From positions 992,001-1,056,000 of the forward strand of contig NC_135717.1 of NCBI RefSeq assembly GCF_964656455.1: DNA of 64,000 bases. The letters are read 5' to 3'. The position numbers and the translations under genes were made by a program. The notes below the pieces were generated by a model. It saw only the letters and a list, made by a program, of their open reading frames with translations. It was not told the DNA's origin and ran no database searches. This document shows, piece after piece, positions 11,092-21,789 of this stretch; within the stretch, counting starts at the first letter, position 1, and each line of letters begins with the position of its first letter. The stretch is from Halichoerus grypus (lineage: Eukaryota > Chordata > Mammalia > Carnivora > Phocidae).

Positions 11092-11510
11092 GGTAGGTCA
11101 CATGTTCCCCACTCTCAATCCTCTAAATGTTTCTCAAAGCACTTGAAATAAAGCCCAGTCTCCTTAGCATGGCCTGGCACAGCTAGGCCTCTGTCAGTCT
11201 CCTCTTCTGCCTCATTCCCCTGCTCCGGCCCTGCAGGCTGCCAACCCATTCCCACCCCAGGGCCTTTGCACCTGCTGTGTCAGCTGCCTGGGCTGCTTTC
11301 CCATGGGTATCTGTGCAGCTCCACAGTACATCTCGGTGTGCCCCAGAACCCTGCACAGGGCAGGGCACCCAGTGAGTTAGCACCTTTCCCCAGCTGGGGA
11401 CCTTAGGACAGGGCTGGGGTGGCCCTTCAGAGGCTCTCGTGACCCCCAGAACTTCCTGGAACATCTCCCGGCAGGGTGGGGGTGTGGCCTGGCCCCAGAC
11501 CTCCAAACTG
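11092..11510 (+). mobile_element. L2 (LINE2) 3' fragment
   Basis: The block contains 'cccagtctccttagcatggc', 'ctggcacagctaggcctctg', 'caccccagggcctttgcacc' and 'tgctgtgtcagctgcctggg'. These are in the same order as the L2 3' region (ORF2 end and UTR). Stops and gaps show it is inactive. Confidence 0.7.
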
Positions 11511-11554
11511 CTCTCTCCTGCAAAATATCCCCTTCCAGCAGAGAGGATGGGTCG

Positions 11555-11735
11555 GGGAGACAGGAAGGAAAAATAATTACTTCTCAGCCTCTAACCTTTC
11601 CGGCAAGTGACTCGGTAATAAATAATCCCCACGTCCCTCCAGTGCGATCCATCAGCAGGAGCTCCTAATTACTCCAGACTCACTTTGAAACCACTTCCAG
11701 TCCCACTTTCAAATAAATAAAAAATTAACATGGAC
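11555..11735. promoter_or_regulatory. Candidate conserved non-coding element
   Basis: An AT-rich island ('aaaaataattacttctcagc', 'cggtaataaataatcccc', 'ctcctaattactccagac') lies between an L2 and GC-rich DNA. TAATTA occurs twice and no repeat consensus fits. Function as an enhancer is inferred. Confidence 0.5.
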
Positions 11736-12460
11736 TGGAGCAGAGACCCAGAGGCAGGGCTGCCCAGCACCTCTCAGAGGCGTGCTGAGCCGGGATGGGG
11801 TGCGCTCCAGGGAAGGCCGAGGTCAGGGGAGCTCTGGCCCGGACCCGAGACCCACCTGTCACGTCGAAGAGTCCCTGCCAGTGGCACTCGCCCTGCAGGC
11901 CATCGCCTGCGCCCTCCTGCGGGCCCAGGGCACCGTGGTCTCAGGCCCAGCACGGGGCCAGCATGCTGGCCACGGCCTCCTTCCCACCCCAGCCTACTTG
12001 AGCGAGGACCCCTGTCTGGGCCTCAGGTGTCTTCCATAAACAAACTTCTCTGATAGTAACCAGATGGTGGACAGACAGGGAGACCAGGTCCGGACTGGCC
12101 AGCAGTGCGTGACCACCTCTACTCAGGCACATCAGCTCCATGGGTCGTCCTGAGCCAAGGGATGGGAGGAAGCCCCTGGCCAGCCTCACCCACTGGACTC
12201 ATGAGGGCTGACCACAGTGGGGGCCGCAGTCCCTGGCCTCATGTGCCGTCATGGGCTCTGGGAAGGTGTGCAGGGGGCGAATAGTCACGGGTATGGGGCA
12301 GCGTGGGAGAGCACTCCCGGGACGGGACCCCGCCGCTCCCCTCCTCGGGGTGGTGAGAGCTGAGGGTCTGCGAGGGGGTGCCAGGCAGCAGGGCGGGGTT
12401 CAGACGCCAGGCGGATGTGGAGGGCAGCGAGGGGGGGTGTGGGGCCCCTCGGCCAGGCCC
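11736..12460. other. GC-rich stretch, nothing recognised
   Basis: No gene, RNA or repeat is seen. Overlapping open frames have no domain pattern. Confidence 0.4.
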
Positions 12461-12464
12461 TCCG

Positions 12465-12605
12465 CAGGAGAATTAATTAAACGCATCTCACTCTGCCGCC
12501 GAGCGATTTCTGCTGACCTCACCAGACCGATTAATATTTAATTAGCCTTTAGGAGGAAGGGGGGTACTTATTAACCCGCTCTGTCAATCTTGGACAGGTC
12601 TTGGA
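12465..12605. promoter_or_regulatory. Candidate conserved non-coding element
   Basis: Contains 'gagaattaattaaacgcatc' and 'gattaatatttaattagc', four TTAAT/TAATT words within 80 bp, inside GC-rich DNA. The right edge (12589-12610) holds a short direct repeat of 'ttggacagg'. It is not an identifiable repeat element. Confidence 0.5.
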
Positions 12606-13220
12606 CAGGCAGCGAGTGTTCTAGGGAGCAGCTCCTGGAGCCTCCTGGACCGGGGCCCGAACAATGTGTGCCTCCACCGTGGGCTGCACTAACACTGAGC
12701 GTAGGGGCTGCCCTGACTAAGACAGCCTGAGTTGGGGTGCACAGGGGGTGGAGGGCGGGGGTGCCCTTCGTCGGGCGGAGCAGAGCCCTGAGCACCATTC
12801 ACTGGCCTGCATCCAGCTTGGGCAACCTGCTGCTCTGGGGTCTGAGGCCTGGTGCTGACCTGTGGGGAAGGAGCAGGGGGGACCCCAGGATCAGGAGCAG
12901 CTCCATGCGGCGGCCCCAGCAGTGGTTGGGGAGTGGGCCAGGCAGGACCATGCTATGACAGGAAGTGCAACCTGGACGACCGTACCTGGCAGCCCCCTCC
13001 CAGCACCAGCCTGATACTACCCTCTGGGGGCCTGCCAGCACTTTACAAGACCCAGAGAAGCGAGTTCTATGTGGGCTCTTCTGGTCTTTCAATTCGATAA
13101 CAGATTCCACATTCTAAACAGCCTTGCTGCGTGAGGCACGAGCAAGTGCGTGCAGCCCAGCACAAGGTCCTCAGGAAACTCTCCGGAGACGGATGCCTGG
13201 CTCAGGAGGATAGCCCACGC
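12606..13220. other. GC-rich stretch, nothing recognised
   Basis: No exon or repeat was identified. Compositional open frames only. Confidence 0.4.
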
Positions 13221-13224
13221 CACC

Positions 13225-13370
13225 ACCTCATGCAGCAGTGCCCGGCCCGGCCCCTGCCCACCTTTGCTGCCAAGCCTGGCCACGCCCCCATCCACCCTGA
13301 GCACCCTGCCACCCACTCCCCCCAAACCCCTGGACCTTTGCACGTGCTGTGTCTCCACTGACAAAGCGAG
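13225..13370 (+). repeat. Possible L2 fragment
   Basis: 'cccctggacctttgcacgtg' followed by 'ctgtgtctcc' resembles the L2 phrase 'cagggcctttgcacttgctg'. Only this part is convincing. Confidence 0.4.
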
Positions 13371-13639
13371 CCGACCCAGGAGTTCTCTAGTTTGACTCTC
13401 CCTGTCTCCTGGAGGCAGGCAGGGCTTGCTGGGTGGAGGAGGGGGTATCTGGGACCCCTGGGGGCGTCCCTGGGGCAGATAGTCCCTAGTCAGGGTGACA
13501 ACCAGGTGGGGCAAGACACCTAAGATGGGCTGGCAAGGGGGCTGCACGTTGCCCCTCTCTGCCAGCCGGGCCCCCAGGCCCCTCCTGAGCCCGCAGCCAG
13601 GCACACGGGCCCACTCAGCGAGGACCTCTCTCCCCCATG
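13371..13639. other. No feature recognised
   Basis: GC-rich DNA between a repeat and the next AT-rich island. Confidence 0.35.
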
Positions 13640-13762
13640 TTGGCAGGCGGTGATGAAATTTTTAAATAAGGCAAAAAAATTAAAACTCCCTCGAGTTTTA
13701 TTAAGTAGGGATGCAGCAAGGTAATTATAAACTGGCTTAATTAAAATCCACCCTTGGAAAGC
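13640..13762. promoter_or_regulatory. Candidate conserved non-coding element with a hairpin
   Basis: AT-rich island with 'gatgaaatttttaaataagg', 'ggtaattataaactggc' and 'ttaattaaaatcc'. An inverted repeat with 8-bp arms TAAAACTC/GAGTTTTA and a 4-nt spacer lies at 13681-13700. The surrounding DNA is GC-rich and no repeat family fits. Confidence 0.5.
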
Positions 13763-13814
13763 ACCGGTGGGTGGCCCTGGCAGGGAAGGAGGACAGGAGG
13801 GGGAGTGGCTTCCT

Positions 13815-13960
13815 TGCGCCGAGCCTCGGTTTCCCCAGCCGTAAAGTGGGGATGGTGCTAACCACTGGACCAGGAGGCGAGCATCAGTGCAGTGTCTGCG
13901 TACTCAGAGAGGCCAAGGGCCACGCTTAAGTCACACAGCAGTAACTAGCAGGGCTGAACT
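13815..13960 (+). repeat. MIR element
   Basis: 'gagcctcggtttccccagcc' and 'gtaaagtggggatggtgcta' are the 3' half of MIR ('gcctcagtttcc', 'taaaatggggataata'). Confidence 0.65.
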
Positions 13961-14775
13961 GGACCCTGGGGGAGGCCTGCCCCCTGAGGGGTTCGGTGAG
14001 GAGGGTCCCAGAGACCCTGCCCCAGATGGCGTCAAGCACCACAGCGGTCAGCACGGGGAACCTCCCAGCCGCCGTGTCTTCCCGCTGGGCCTACGGGCCG
14101 TGCTCGCTGGCGGGAGAAGGGCAGTCCTGCTGAGGGCACCTCTGGCAGGGGGCGGGGCGAGGGCCTGGGGGGTGAGGGCCTACAGGTGCAGGAAGGGGGC
14201 AGCTTGGCGGGGCAGGGCAGGGAGGGGGCAGAGGACGGGGCTGCCGAGCTCCCCGCAGGGCTCGGTCTGTTTCTGTCCCTCCCTGTCGGCGCTGCCACGG
14301 GGACAGATGGAGGGCCGGCAGCACGGCCTGGGTGGGAGTGGGCAGGAGCTCGGTCCTGGAGCAGAGCCGTAGGCCTCCCAGTGCCAGTCACTCCCACCCT
14401 CGGCACTGGGCCCTTGGCACCCGGAGGGGGACGGAGTCAGGACCTGAGAGGGGCCTGATGCCTGGGGAGGAAGTTGAGCGGCTGGGCGGAGGGCGCAAGA
14501 CAGAGATGGAGGCGAGAGGCTCACCCAGGTGTGGGGGGTGGAGGGGTGCCCCTTGCAGAAACCTAACCAGTCGTCTCCAGCTCAGGACCCAGAGGAGACC
14601 CCAGAACTCCTTGGGGTCACTGGGCCGGGGAAGGCAGGCCCACTCACTCCCTTACCCCTGTGTGCATCAATTATACCCTGGCCATTGTCCATCCATTGCA
14701 GTCCCCGGGACCTGTCTGCCCACCGAAAGGGAGGGCAGCCCCCGCCGGGGTCGCAGGAAGCCTGCGGGGCCACCT
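13961..14775. other. GC-rich stretch, nothing recognised
   Basis: No gene or repeat is seen. The word 'ctggcagggggcgg' near 14143-14157 is a weak CTCF-like match. Confidence 0.35.
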
Positions 14776-14779
14776 AGGC

Positions 14780-14945
14780 GTGGTCTAATCCTGGCTTGGT
14801 TGTTGGCCAGCCATGTGGCCTTGGGCGCCGTATCTGGCCCTGAGCCTCAGTTTCCCCCTCTGTCAAGTGAGGAGAGAGCCCCCACCTCCTAGGCCTCTGT
14901 GGGAGTGTTAAGCGCCCGGCCCACAGTCGGCGCCCTGACTGGGGC
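14780..14945 (+). repeat. MIR element
   Basis: 'tctaatcctggcttggttgt', 'catgtggccttgggcgccgt' and 'ctgagcctcagtttccccct' form a nearly complete MIR core in consensus order. Confidence 0.75.
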
Positions 14946-16234
14946 CTGCCTGCCTGCCCAGCCATCCTTGGGATCCTAGCGCCAGCCCCAAGCCCACCCC
15001 CAGGCCGTTCCAGCTGCCACCCCCAAGGCTCATAAACCCCTGAGCTTTGATCTGTCCTCATTCTGTCTCGGCCGGAAGAGACGGGGGCTCCTCCCAACCG
15101 GCCCCTCCGTGTCTCGCCTCCCCACCCCACTGCCTCCATTAACCTCTGCACCCCAGGCGGAAGGGGCGGCCGTAGCCCCGGCCTGTTCCCATGGTGGGGG
15201 CACCCCAAAGGTGGGGTTTGTCGGGGGCCCCAGGGCCAGCCTGGGAGAAGATCCTGTTGTGGTGGGGCCAGGAGACAGCCTTGGGTCGCCCCTGGTGCCC
15301 AGGCCGGCATTCTACCTCAGAGAGTGGACGCCAACCGCCTCAGCCTGTCCCCTCACCAGAGCCAAGGCTGTCCTGTCACCCCGGCAGGGGCCTCTTCTGC
15401 CCCAGGGGAGCCCTTGGGGGCCAGGGGTGGGAGAAGAGCCCGCGGAGTGCATTTTCTCCTCAGTGCTGTCCCGGCCACTCCCTGGAGCCCCGTACCACCC
15501 TGTTCTGGCCCCCAGACATCTCCCTCCACGGCTTGTGCTCCCGGGCTGACCGGAGGCAGCATCCCGGCTTCAGCTCCTGGGACAGGCTCACCACTGGGCC
15601 TGCTGGAGAACTCCTCATGCTGGTGTCCAGCCGGCCGGCCGCCCGCAGCCCCCTCTCTGTGCCCTCTCTGTCCTCCCCCCATTGTGGTTCCATGCCGGTC
15701 ACAGTGGGTACGGGGCTCACGCCCTGGGACAGGTCAGCAGGCTCACCGCATGGCCGCACGTGGAGGCCCTGCCCTGAACACACACTGTCCACAGAGCCCC
15801 TGCACCCACCCGGCTGAGTCTAACCCTGACCCACTTGGTTCCCGGGCAGCTGGGTGGCCGGACCAAACCAGGAGGTTTCCAGGGGCTCTGCGTTCCCACT
15901 GTGGCGCCCTGGTCCAGGCGAGGCATCTGTCAATGGGGAGCATCTCCCTCACAGAGAGGACAGGAGGATGCTCAGGGGGTCTCTCCCCGTGGGCCCAGGT
16001 GCTCAGCGCATGTCTGTGGGCCCACCATTCACAGGTACGGTGGTGAGCAGAGTAAACGTCCCTTCTCGGCGCTCAGGATCTGGAGGCCCAGAGTTGAGAC
16101 ACCAGTGGGGGCAGGATCGAGCGTGGGGGGCAGCCTGTGATGGGGGCATGGGGATGAGGCAGGAGAGACAGGAGGGAGGCTGCCAGGAGGGAGGGGGAGA
16201 GCAGAGCCAGCAGGGCTGACCTGGCCCAGTGTGC
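14946..16234. other. GC-rich stretch, nothing recognised
   Basis: No exon with a recognisable domain, no RNA gene and no clear repeat. Multiple open frames on both strands reflect composition. Confidence 0.4.
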
Positions 16235-16350
16235 ACCCTCCAGACCTCAGTGGAGCCTGGTTCTGGCTGGCTTTGCCTCTGTGCTGTGTGACTGTGGGCA
16301 AGGCCCTGCCCCCTCTGGGCCCCTGAGTGTGAGCCCCGTGGAAACCGCAA
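16235..16350 (+). repeat. MIR-like fragment
   Basis: 'ctgtgtgactgtgggcaagg' followed by 'ctctgggcccctgagtgtg' is a diverged MIR core. Confidence 0.5.
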
Positions 16351-16539
16351 CATGCCCCCCGCCCCTTCTCGCAGAGAGAGGAGGGTGGGGGACTGGGCCA
16401 GCGCACCAGGGATGCTCCCCCACGAGCCTCCTGGGTGGGAGCCCCCCACCGCAGCCCTGCAGCCTCCAGCCTCCCACCTCTGAGCCCCCCCCACACCTGG
16501 TTCCCACGTCCTCCCCGCTCCCCGCCGCGTCGGCCCCGT
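16351..16539. other. C-rich stretch
   Basis: GC-rich DNA leading into the next island; no feature recognised. Confidence 0.3.
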
Positions 16540-16935
16540 CTGGAATCGACACATTTCCTTTCTCGAAATGATGCATGTTTCCCCCATCGGGTTTACAAAT
16601 AACTTCAAATTTTACTGTTTTCTTTCCCTAATGAATTCTCTGAAACGTGTTACAAGCTCCCCGGTAATGAATGTGGAGCCGGCGGCCGCAGTGCGGCCGG
16701 GTGCCCCGCCTGCCTCCACCTGGGCGCCGCCGAATTAGCCCGCGCCACACTCCGCGCGCGGCCCTGATGCAGCCTTGTTTAGCGCAATTGGTGGGAATCC
16801 ATTATATTGACAATATCCATTTGTGTAATTCCTGCATTAGGATTTTGTGCTAAACTGTGTTTGAAAGGCACTGCTGACCCTGATTACCTCTTTAATTGTG
16901 CTTAAAAACCCAGATTAATTCAGAAGCGAAGCTGA
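16540..16935. promoter_or_regulatory. Large candidate conserved non-coding element, two AT-rich blocks
   Basis: Two AT-rich blocks (about 16545-16675 and 16790-16930) flank a CpG-dense linker with 'ccgcgcgcggccc' and 'ggcggccgcagtgcggccgg'. Block two contains a perfect inverted repeat ATATTG-A-CAATAT at 16804-16816, resembling facing SOX half-sites, and 'tctttaattgtgcttaaaa'. No repeat family fits. This is one of the best enhancer candidates in the window. Confidence 0.55.
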
Positions 16936-18564
16936 CCGTGCTGGGAAGGGGCCTTGCTGCGCCCAAGGAGTGGACGGTCCCTGGGCCTCGGGGGCTGGCG
17001 GATCCGGGAGGGTGCTCTCTCGTCCTCGGAGCTGCCGGGAAACCCCGGGGCCGGGGCAGGCAGAGAAGAAGGAGAGCAGCTCCCGAAGGTCGAGGGGGCC
17101 GGCCGTGGGAACCCCGCCGCGGCTCCTGGCAGATACTGGGCTCCCCTACCCCCGCGACTTACAGCACTTTTCCTGGGTTAGATGGAGTCCGAGGGTGGGT
17201 CTGGGTGGAGACTTGCTCCATCTGCCGCAAGCCCTGCAAGAGAGGTGGGTAGGGCTCCGCGCGGCCCCAGCAGCTCCTGCCTCTGGCGGACCTGAAGGAG
17301 GCTTAGGGGTCCCACTGCCCATGCTACCAGCGGAGAAACTGAGACCAAGCGGGCCAGGGCTGCCTCCAGGTCACACAGAGATGGCAAGGTTAGTGTAGGG
17401 CCAGCCGGGAGGCCTGTCTTCACGATGAGCCAGGCCGCTGGCTCTGCTGTCCTGCAGATTCTGGGGTGCCCACCCATAGTGGGGGGCAGTCCCTGTAGAG
17501 GGGAAATCAACCAGACGTGCCTCCCATGGAAGGAGCAAGGACCCTAGGGTCCAGCTGAGCCAGGTCCAGGTCTCGGCCCCTCCCTGAGCCTGTCTCCCCA
17601 CCTGGGCAGCAGAGCCCTGTTGTGCGTCAGGGAGGTGATCCTTGGTGGGCCGTGCCCAGCACATGTGGACACACAGTGAACACTGCGCAAAGGCTTGCTG
17701 TTTCCGTGCTCACGTTCCCCTGTTCTGTCCCCATCCTCGAGTCTCGGGGTGGTGGGGAGTGAGGTGCCCACATCCCTGCTTTCACACCATGAGGTGTCCA
17801 GCCTCAGAGCACATCGAATTCCCTGGGGCAGGGTCAGAATTTCCAGGGTGGGCTCTGGGGGTGCAGAGGGAGGTGGGCCCTCTGGCAAACTGGCACAGGA
17901 CCCCAGTGGCAGGGGGCAGGGGTGCGCCTGAGACCTGAGGTTCTGGTCCAGCCCCTACTCTGGAGCCCAATACCAGGGACAAGGGAGTGCCCGCCCTTTG
18001 CCCTGTCTGAGCCCGGCGTCTGCATGCATCAGATGGGGACAGTGAAGGAGGTCACCTGAGGACGAGATGCAGGAGTTGCTCTGGACCCTGAATCAGGGTG
18101 CACACATGATTGGGGTGACCTCTCCAGTCACCTTTCCCTGGGGGGGCCCTGGGTAGGGCAGGTGAGGTGACAGGGCTCCTTGGGCAGGCGATGCGCTAGA
18201 GGAGAGCCCTCAGGAGGGACACGCAGGGTCGAGGGAAGCAGGGTGGGGGAGGAAGCTTGGCAGAGATGTGGTCCCGCTGAGGCTGACCCCTCCTCATGGG
18301 GGCTGCAGGGTGGAAACAGCACCCCAGCGGTGGTCCCATCTTGGGGACAGGGGCTGGGGCTTTTATACCCACATCACTTAGTCATGGCAGCCGGAAGGCT
18401 GCCTAGGGAAGGGGCTCTAGCGCCCAGGTGTTTCCAGGCCAGGCAGGGGCACCCTGGAGCCGTCAGCGGTCCCGGCACTGGGGGAGCAGAGGCCTGAGGT
18501 TTACCCACCCAGAGCACTGGCATCTGGTCAGCAGTGCAGCAAGGCCAGTGAACCTCGTTCGCAG
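16936..18564. other. GC-rich stretch with MIR fragments
   Basis: A MIR core lies at about 17325-17400 ('ggagaaactgagaccaagcg', 'aggtcacacagagatggcaa'). A weaker one lies at about 17550-17630. The rest shows no gene. Confidence 0.45.
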
Positions 18565-18569
18565 GCTCC

Positions 18570-19440
18570 TGCACAGATTGTGTGCACGCACTCGTGCACA
18601 CACACACACACACTTGTGCACGCACACACTCACGCACACGGTTGTGCACACGCTTGTGCACACATACACACTCGTGCGCACACACGCACACGGTTGTGCA
18701 CACACATACACGCAGTCGTGCACGCACACACTTGTGTATGCACACACCCATGCACACGCACAAGGTCGTGCACACACATACGCAGTCATGCACACACACA
18801 CTCGTGCATACACACATGCACTCACACACGTACACACGCACGCACACACACGGTTGTGCACACACATACACGCAGTCATGCACGCACACACTTGTGTATG
18901 CACACACCCATGCACACGCACAAGGTCGTGCACACACATACGCAGTCATGCACACACACACTCGTGCATACACACATGCACTCACACACGTACACACGCA
19001 TGCACACACACGGTTGTGCACACACATACATGCAGTCGTGCACGCAACGCACTCATGCATACACACACGCACTCATACACGTACACACACATGCACACAC
19101 GGTTGCATGCACACATACGTGCAGTCGTGCATGCACACACTCGTACATACACACACCCATGCACACGCACAAGGTCGTGCATACACATACATGCAGTCAT
19201 GCACACACACACGCGTGCGTGCACACACACTCATGCACATGCACACATTGTGCACACACATACATGCAGTCGTGCACGCACACACTCGTGCATGCACACA
19301 CACACGCATGCATGCACACACACTCACGCACATGCACACATTGTGCACACACATACACGCAGTCGTGCACACACACAGTCGTGCACATGCACATGGTTGT
19401 GCGCACACACACACACACGCACGCACACGAGTGCATGGTT
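18570..19440. repeat. CA/GTGCAC-rich tandem array with 160-bp higher-order repeat
   Basis: The tract is built of short words such as 'gtgcacacacatacacgcag'. A higher-order unit of exactly 160 bp starts at 18693, 18853 and 19013 (each at 'gttgtgcacacacataca'). The first two units are almost identical and the third is diverged. From about 19247 the period changes to 93 bp (19247 and 19340). Because CA-rich DNA has few stops, three plus-strand frames and several minus-strand frames stay open for hundreds of codons, which is an artefact. The array abuts the 3' end of a minus-strand L1. Confidence 0.9.
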
Positions 19441-19447
19441 CTAACAC

Positions 19448-20872
19448 CTCCGCCGAGATAGAATTCCCATACCACACATCCCCCGCGTATAGCACACCGT
19501 CCCGTGGCTCTAGTGACCTCGCAGGTTCATGCAGCCAGTTCCAGGACACCTTCGTCCCCCTACCCTGTGGCACTCACCCCGCATTCCCCCAGAGCCCCCA
19601 GCTCCAAGCACAGGAGTGGAAACGACAGGTGTCTTTTGTGATGGGCTTCTTTCTGCTTAGCGTAACATTTCCAAGCTTCACCCCTGTTGCCAATCGAATC
19701 TGTACTTCGTTCCTTTCTGTGGCTGAATAACACGCCATTGTACAGACAGATCGTATTGTTTATCCACTGCCCACTGGTGGGCATTGGGTTATCTCCAGTT
19801 TTGGGATACTGTGGCTCGTGCTGCCGTGAACGTTTGTGTGCAGTCCCGTGGGCACCCGTGCCTTTCTCTCTTTCGTGCACACGACTCGGAGTGGAATTGT
19901 TGGGTCACGTGGCAGCTCTGTGTTTAACCCTTTGAGGAACTGCCAGAGTGTTCTCCATTTTACGTTCCCACCGACAACGCATGAGGGTTCAACATTCGTC
20001 TGTCTTATGTACCGTAACCACCCGAGCGGGTGTGAGGTCATACCGTTGCTTTGCATCAGCCATCAGCTTGCGATGCATCATTCACGGCTTATGGGCCATT
20101 TGTGTATTGTCTTTGAAGAAACGTCTATTCCCATCCTTTGCTCGTTAAAAAAAACTGGGTCCCTTGTCTTTTTTATTATATTTTCTAGGTATGAGTGCCT
20201 TATCAAACGTATGATTTGCAGATATTTTCTCTCATTCCATGGGCTGTCTTTTTACTTCCTCAGTGGGGTGTCCTTTGAAACACAAAGGTTGTAAATTTTG
20301 ATGATGTCCAATGGATCAATTTTTTCTTTGGTTGCTGGTGCTTTTGGTGTCACAGCCAAGAAACCATTGTGTCACCCAGAACCATGGAGATTTGCTCCCA
20401 AGTTTTCTTCTCAGCCCTTCAAGGCTCAGCTGCCACATTTCTGCCACATTTAGGTGTTGATACAGTGTGAGTCCATTTTTCTTAAAGGTCGTGAGGGAGG
20501 CTTCCGTCTTTCGTGTGGACGCCTGGTGTCCTGGCACCATTTGCTCCAAAGACCGTTCTTTCCCCGCCAACTGGTCTTGGCGCCCTCATCAGAGGCCAGC
20601 AGACGGCAAGAGTAGGGTTATTCTGGGCCGAGGTTCTGTGCTGGGGAGCCCCGCGTCTCTCTGTGTGTCATGATCACCACAGCTCGGTGAGAACTTCTGA
20701 AATCAGGACGTGTGAGGGCTCCTCCCCTGTTCTTCTTTTTCAAGATTCTTTTGGCTATTCTGGGCCCCTTGAGTTTCCACATGAATTTTAGGATCAGCTC
20801 GTGAATTTCTGCAAAAAATGTTTTTTAAAAGCCAGGATTTTGATGGAGATCCTTAGGGGCCCCCCAGTCAAA
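19448..20872 (-). mobile_element. L1 3' end (ORF2 C-terminus and 3' UTR), dead
   Basis: From 19448 ('ccgagatagaattcccatac') the complement of an L1 3' UTR begins. On the minus strand 19760-20056 gives L1 ORF2-like peptide pieces ('GGNVKW', 'LWQFLKGLNTELPRDPTIPL'). 19560-19880 gives a 'GQWINNTICLYNGVLFS' segment that corresponds to the extreme ORF2 C-terminus. Farther right the reverse-transcriptase-side sequence continues with frameshifts to about 20872. It is 5'-truncated and inactive. Confidence 0.8.
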
Positions 20873-21085
20873 GATGAACGGGAGGGAGGGAGGGAGGTCT
20901 CTCCTGCCTGAGGAGCCGCTCTGGCCTGTCGTCCTCATGCCCTGGGCACTGCGTGCTCAGTGACCGCTCTGTCCCCCCATGGAGAGCGGGCCCCTCACTG
21001 CATCCCAGAGGGACCCCAAATTTGCCCCGACCCACACTTCTCTCCCCACGTTTGTACCCTGGTTTCCAGGCCGGGTTCAGCCCCC
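20873..21085. other. Short GGGA repeat and GC-rich DNA
   Basis: A (GGGA)n run lies at about 20879-20897. The remainder has no recognisable feature. Confidence 0.5.
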
Positions 21086-21089
21086 CACC

Positions 21090-21425
21090 CCTTCCTGCCA
21101 CCTTAATTAAGTGGCCGGGCCCGGGCCTCGCACCCATTCCTGGCCCCCCCCTCGCCCAAGCCGGGATGCCTGTGCCAGGAAGCACACCCCCCTGAGTTAT
21201 TTACTTTCCTTAATAACCTTTTATGAGGGGCCTGTGTGGCCTTCAGGAGAGCGGCAGAGACAGCTCCAGGGTCATCCCTCGGATGTGCTTTTATTAACTT
21301 AAAGTCAGCCCGCCAGCAGGTTAAGCAGCGGCCCTCCTCCCCCGGGCTGTCCACTGGATGCTGGGCCCTCCTGCTCCAGGTGTGGTGAGGCCGGGCCCGG
21401 TTTAATTAAATCCTCCCTCTGCTTG
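21090..21425. promoter_or_regulatory. Candidate conserved non-coding block
   Basis: AT words 'ccttaattaagtggcc', 'ttactttccttaataacc', 'cttttattaacttaaagtc' and 'ggtttaattaaatcctcc' are spaced through a GC-rich segment that fits no repeat family. Two of them contain the palindrome TTAATTAA (21103-21110) or its near copy. Confidence 0.45.
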
Positions 21426-21539
21426 TATCTCCGAGGGGCGGGCAGCAGCTCGGGCAGGAGGCCCCCAGCAGCCCCTAGCACACCGTGAGGCCACCTGCCC
21501 GCTCTCCGGCGCTCCCTGCCCACCTGCCTCTCAACAGCA

Positions 21540-21610
21540 GGCCTGATCCGTAGAATTTAATCAATTTCCTATTTAATCAAAATCAATCAATTTCATTTAA
21601 TTCTACAGTT
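21540..21610. promoter_or_regulatory. AT-only element with repeated ATCAAT words
   Basis: A 57-bp block (21550-21606) is bounded by the inverted repeat GTAGAATT/AATTCTAC. It contains two copies of AATCAATTTC (21559 and 21585) and the exact PBX-type word ATCAATCA (21582-21589), which also overlaps ONECUT-like AAATCAAT. An L1 3' end begins right after it. Confidence 0.45.
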
Positions 21611-21740
21611 AGTCGATTGTATTGAGGTATAATGTATACGCTGTAGAATGCTGCCCTTTAAGCATACCGTGCTACGAGTTTTGACAGCTGTATACACTGG
21701 TGAGGCACCACCGCAGTCAGGATGGGCGGCTCTCCCCGGG
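21607..21740 (-). repeat. L1 3' UTR fragment
   Basis: 'tattgaggtataatgtatac' and 'gagttttgacagctgtatac' match the complement of the common L1M 3' UTR ('attgaggtataattgacata', 'agttttgacatatgtatac'). Confidence 0.65.
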
Positions 21741-21743
21741 CAG

Positions 21744-21764
21744 CACGTGGCCACGAGCCACGTG
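21744..21764. promoter_or_regulatory. Paired CACGTG E-boxes in a palindrome
   Basis: Two perfect CACGTG boxes (21744-21749 and 21759-21764) are arranged as arms CACGTGGC/GCCACGTG around a 5-bp spacer. USF, MITF/TFE or MYC-type bHLH proteins bind CACGTG. The site overlaps the edge of an L1 remnant, so function is speculative. Confidence 0.35.
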
Positions 21765-21789
21765 GGGCCGCCGAGCGCCGGGGATGTGG

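Noticed and set aside
18428..19730. Overlapping His/Thr-rich and Cys/Val-rich open frames of about 290-380 codons on both strands
   Set aside because: They come from the CA/GTGCAC tandem array, which lacks stop codons in all plus frames. No start context, domain or splice structure supports a protein.
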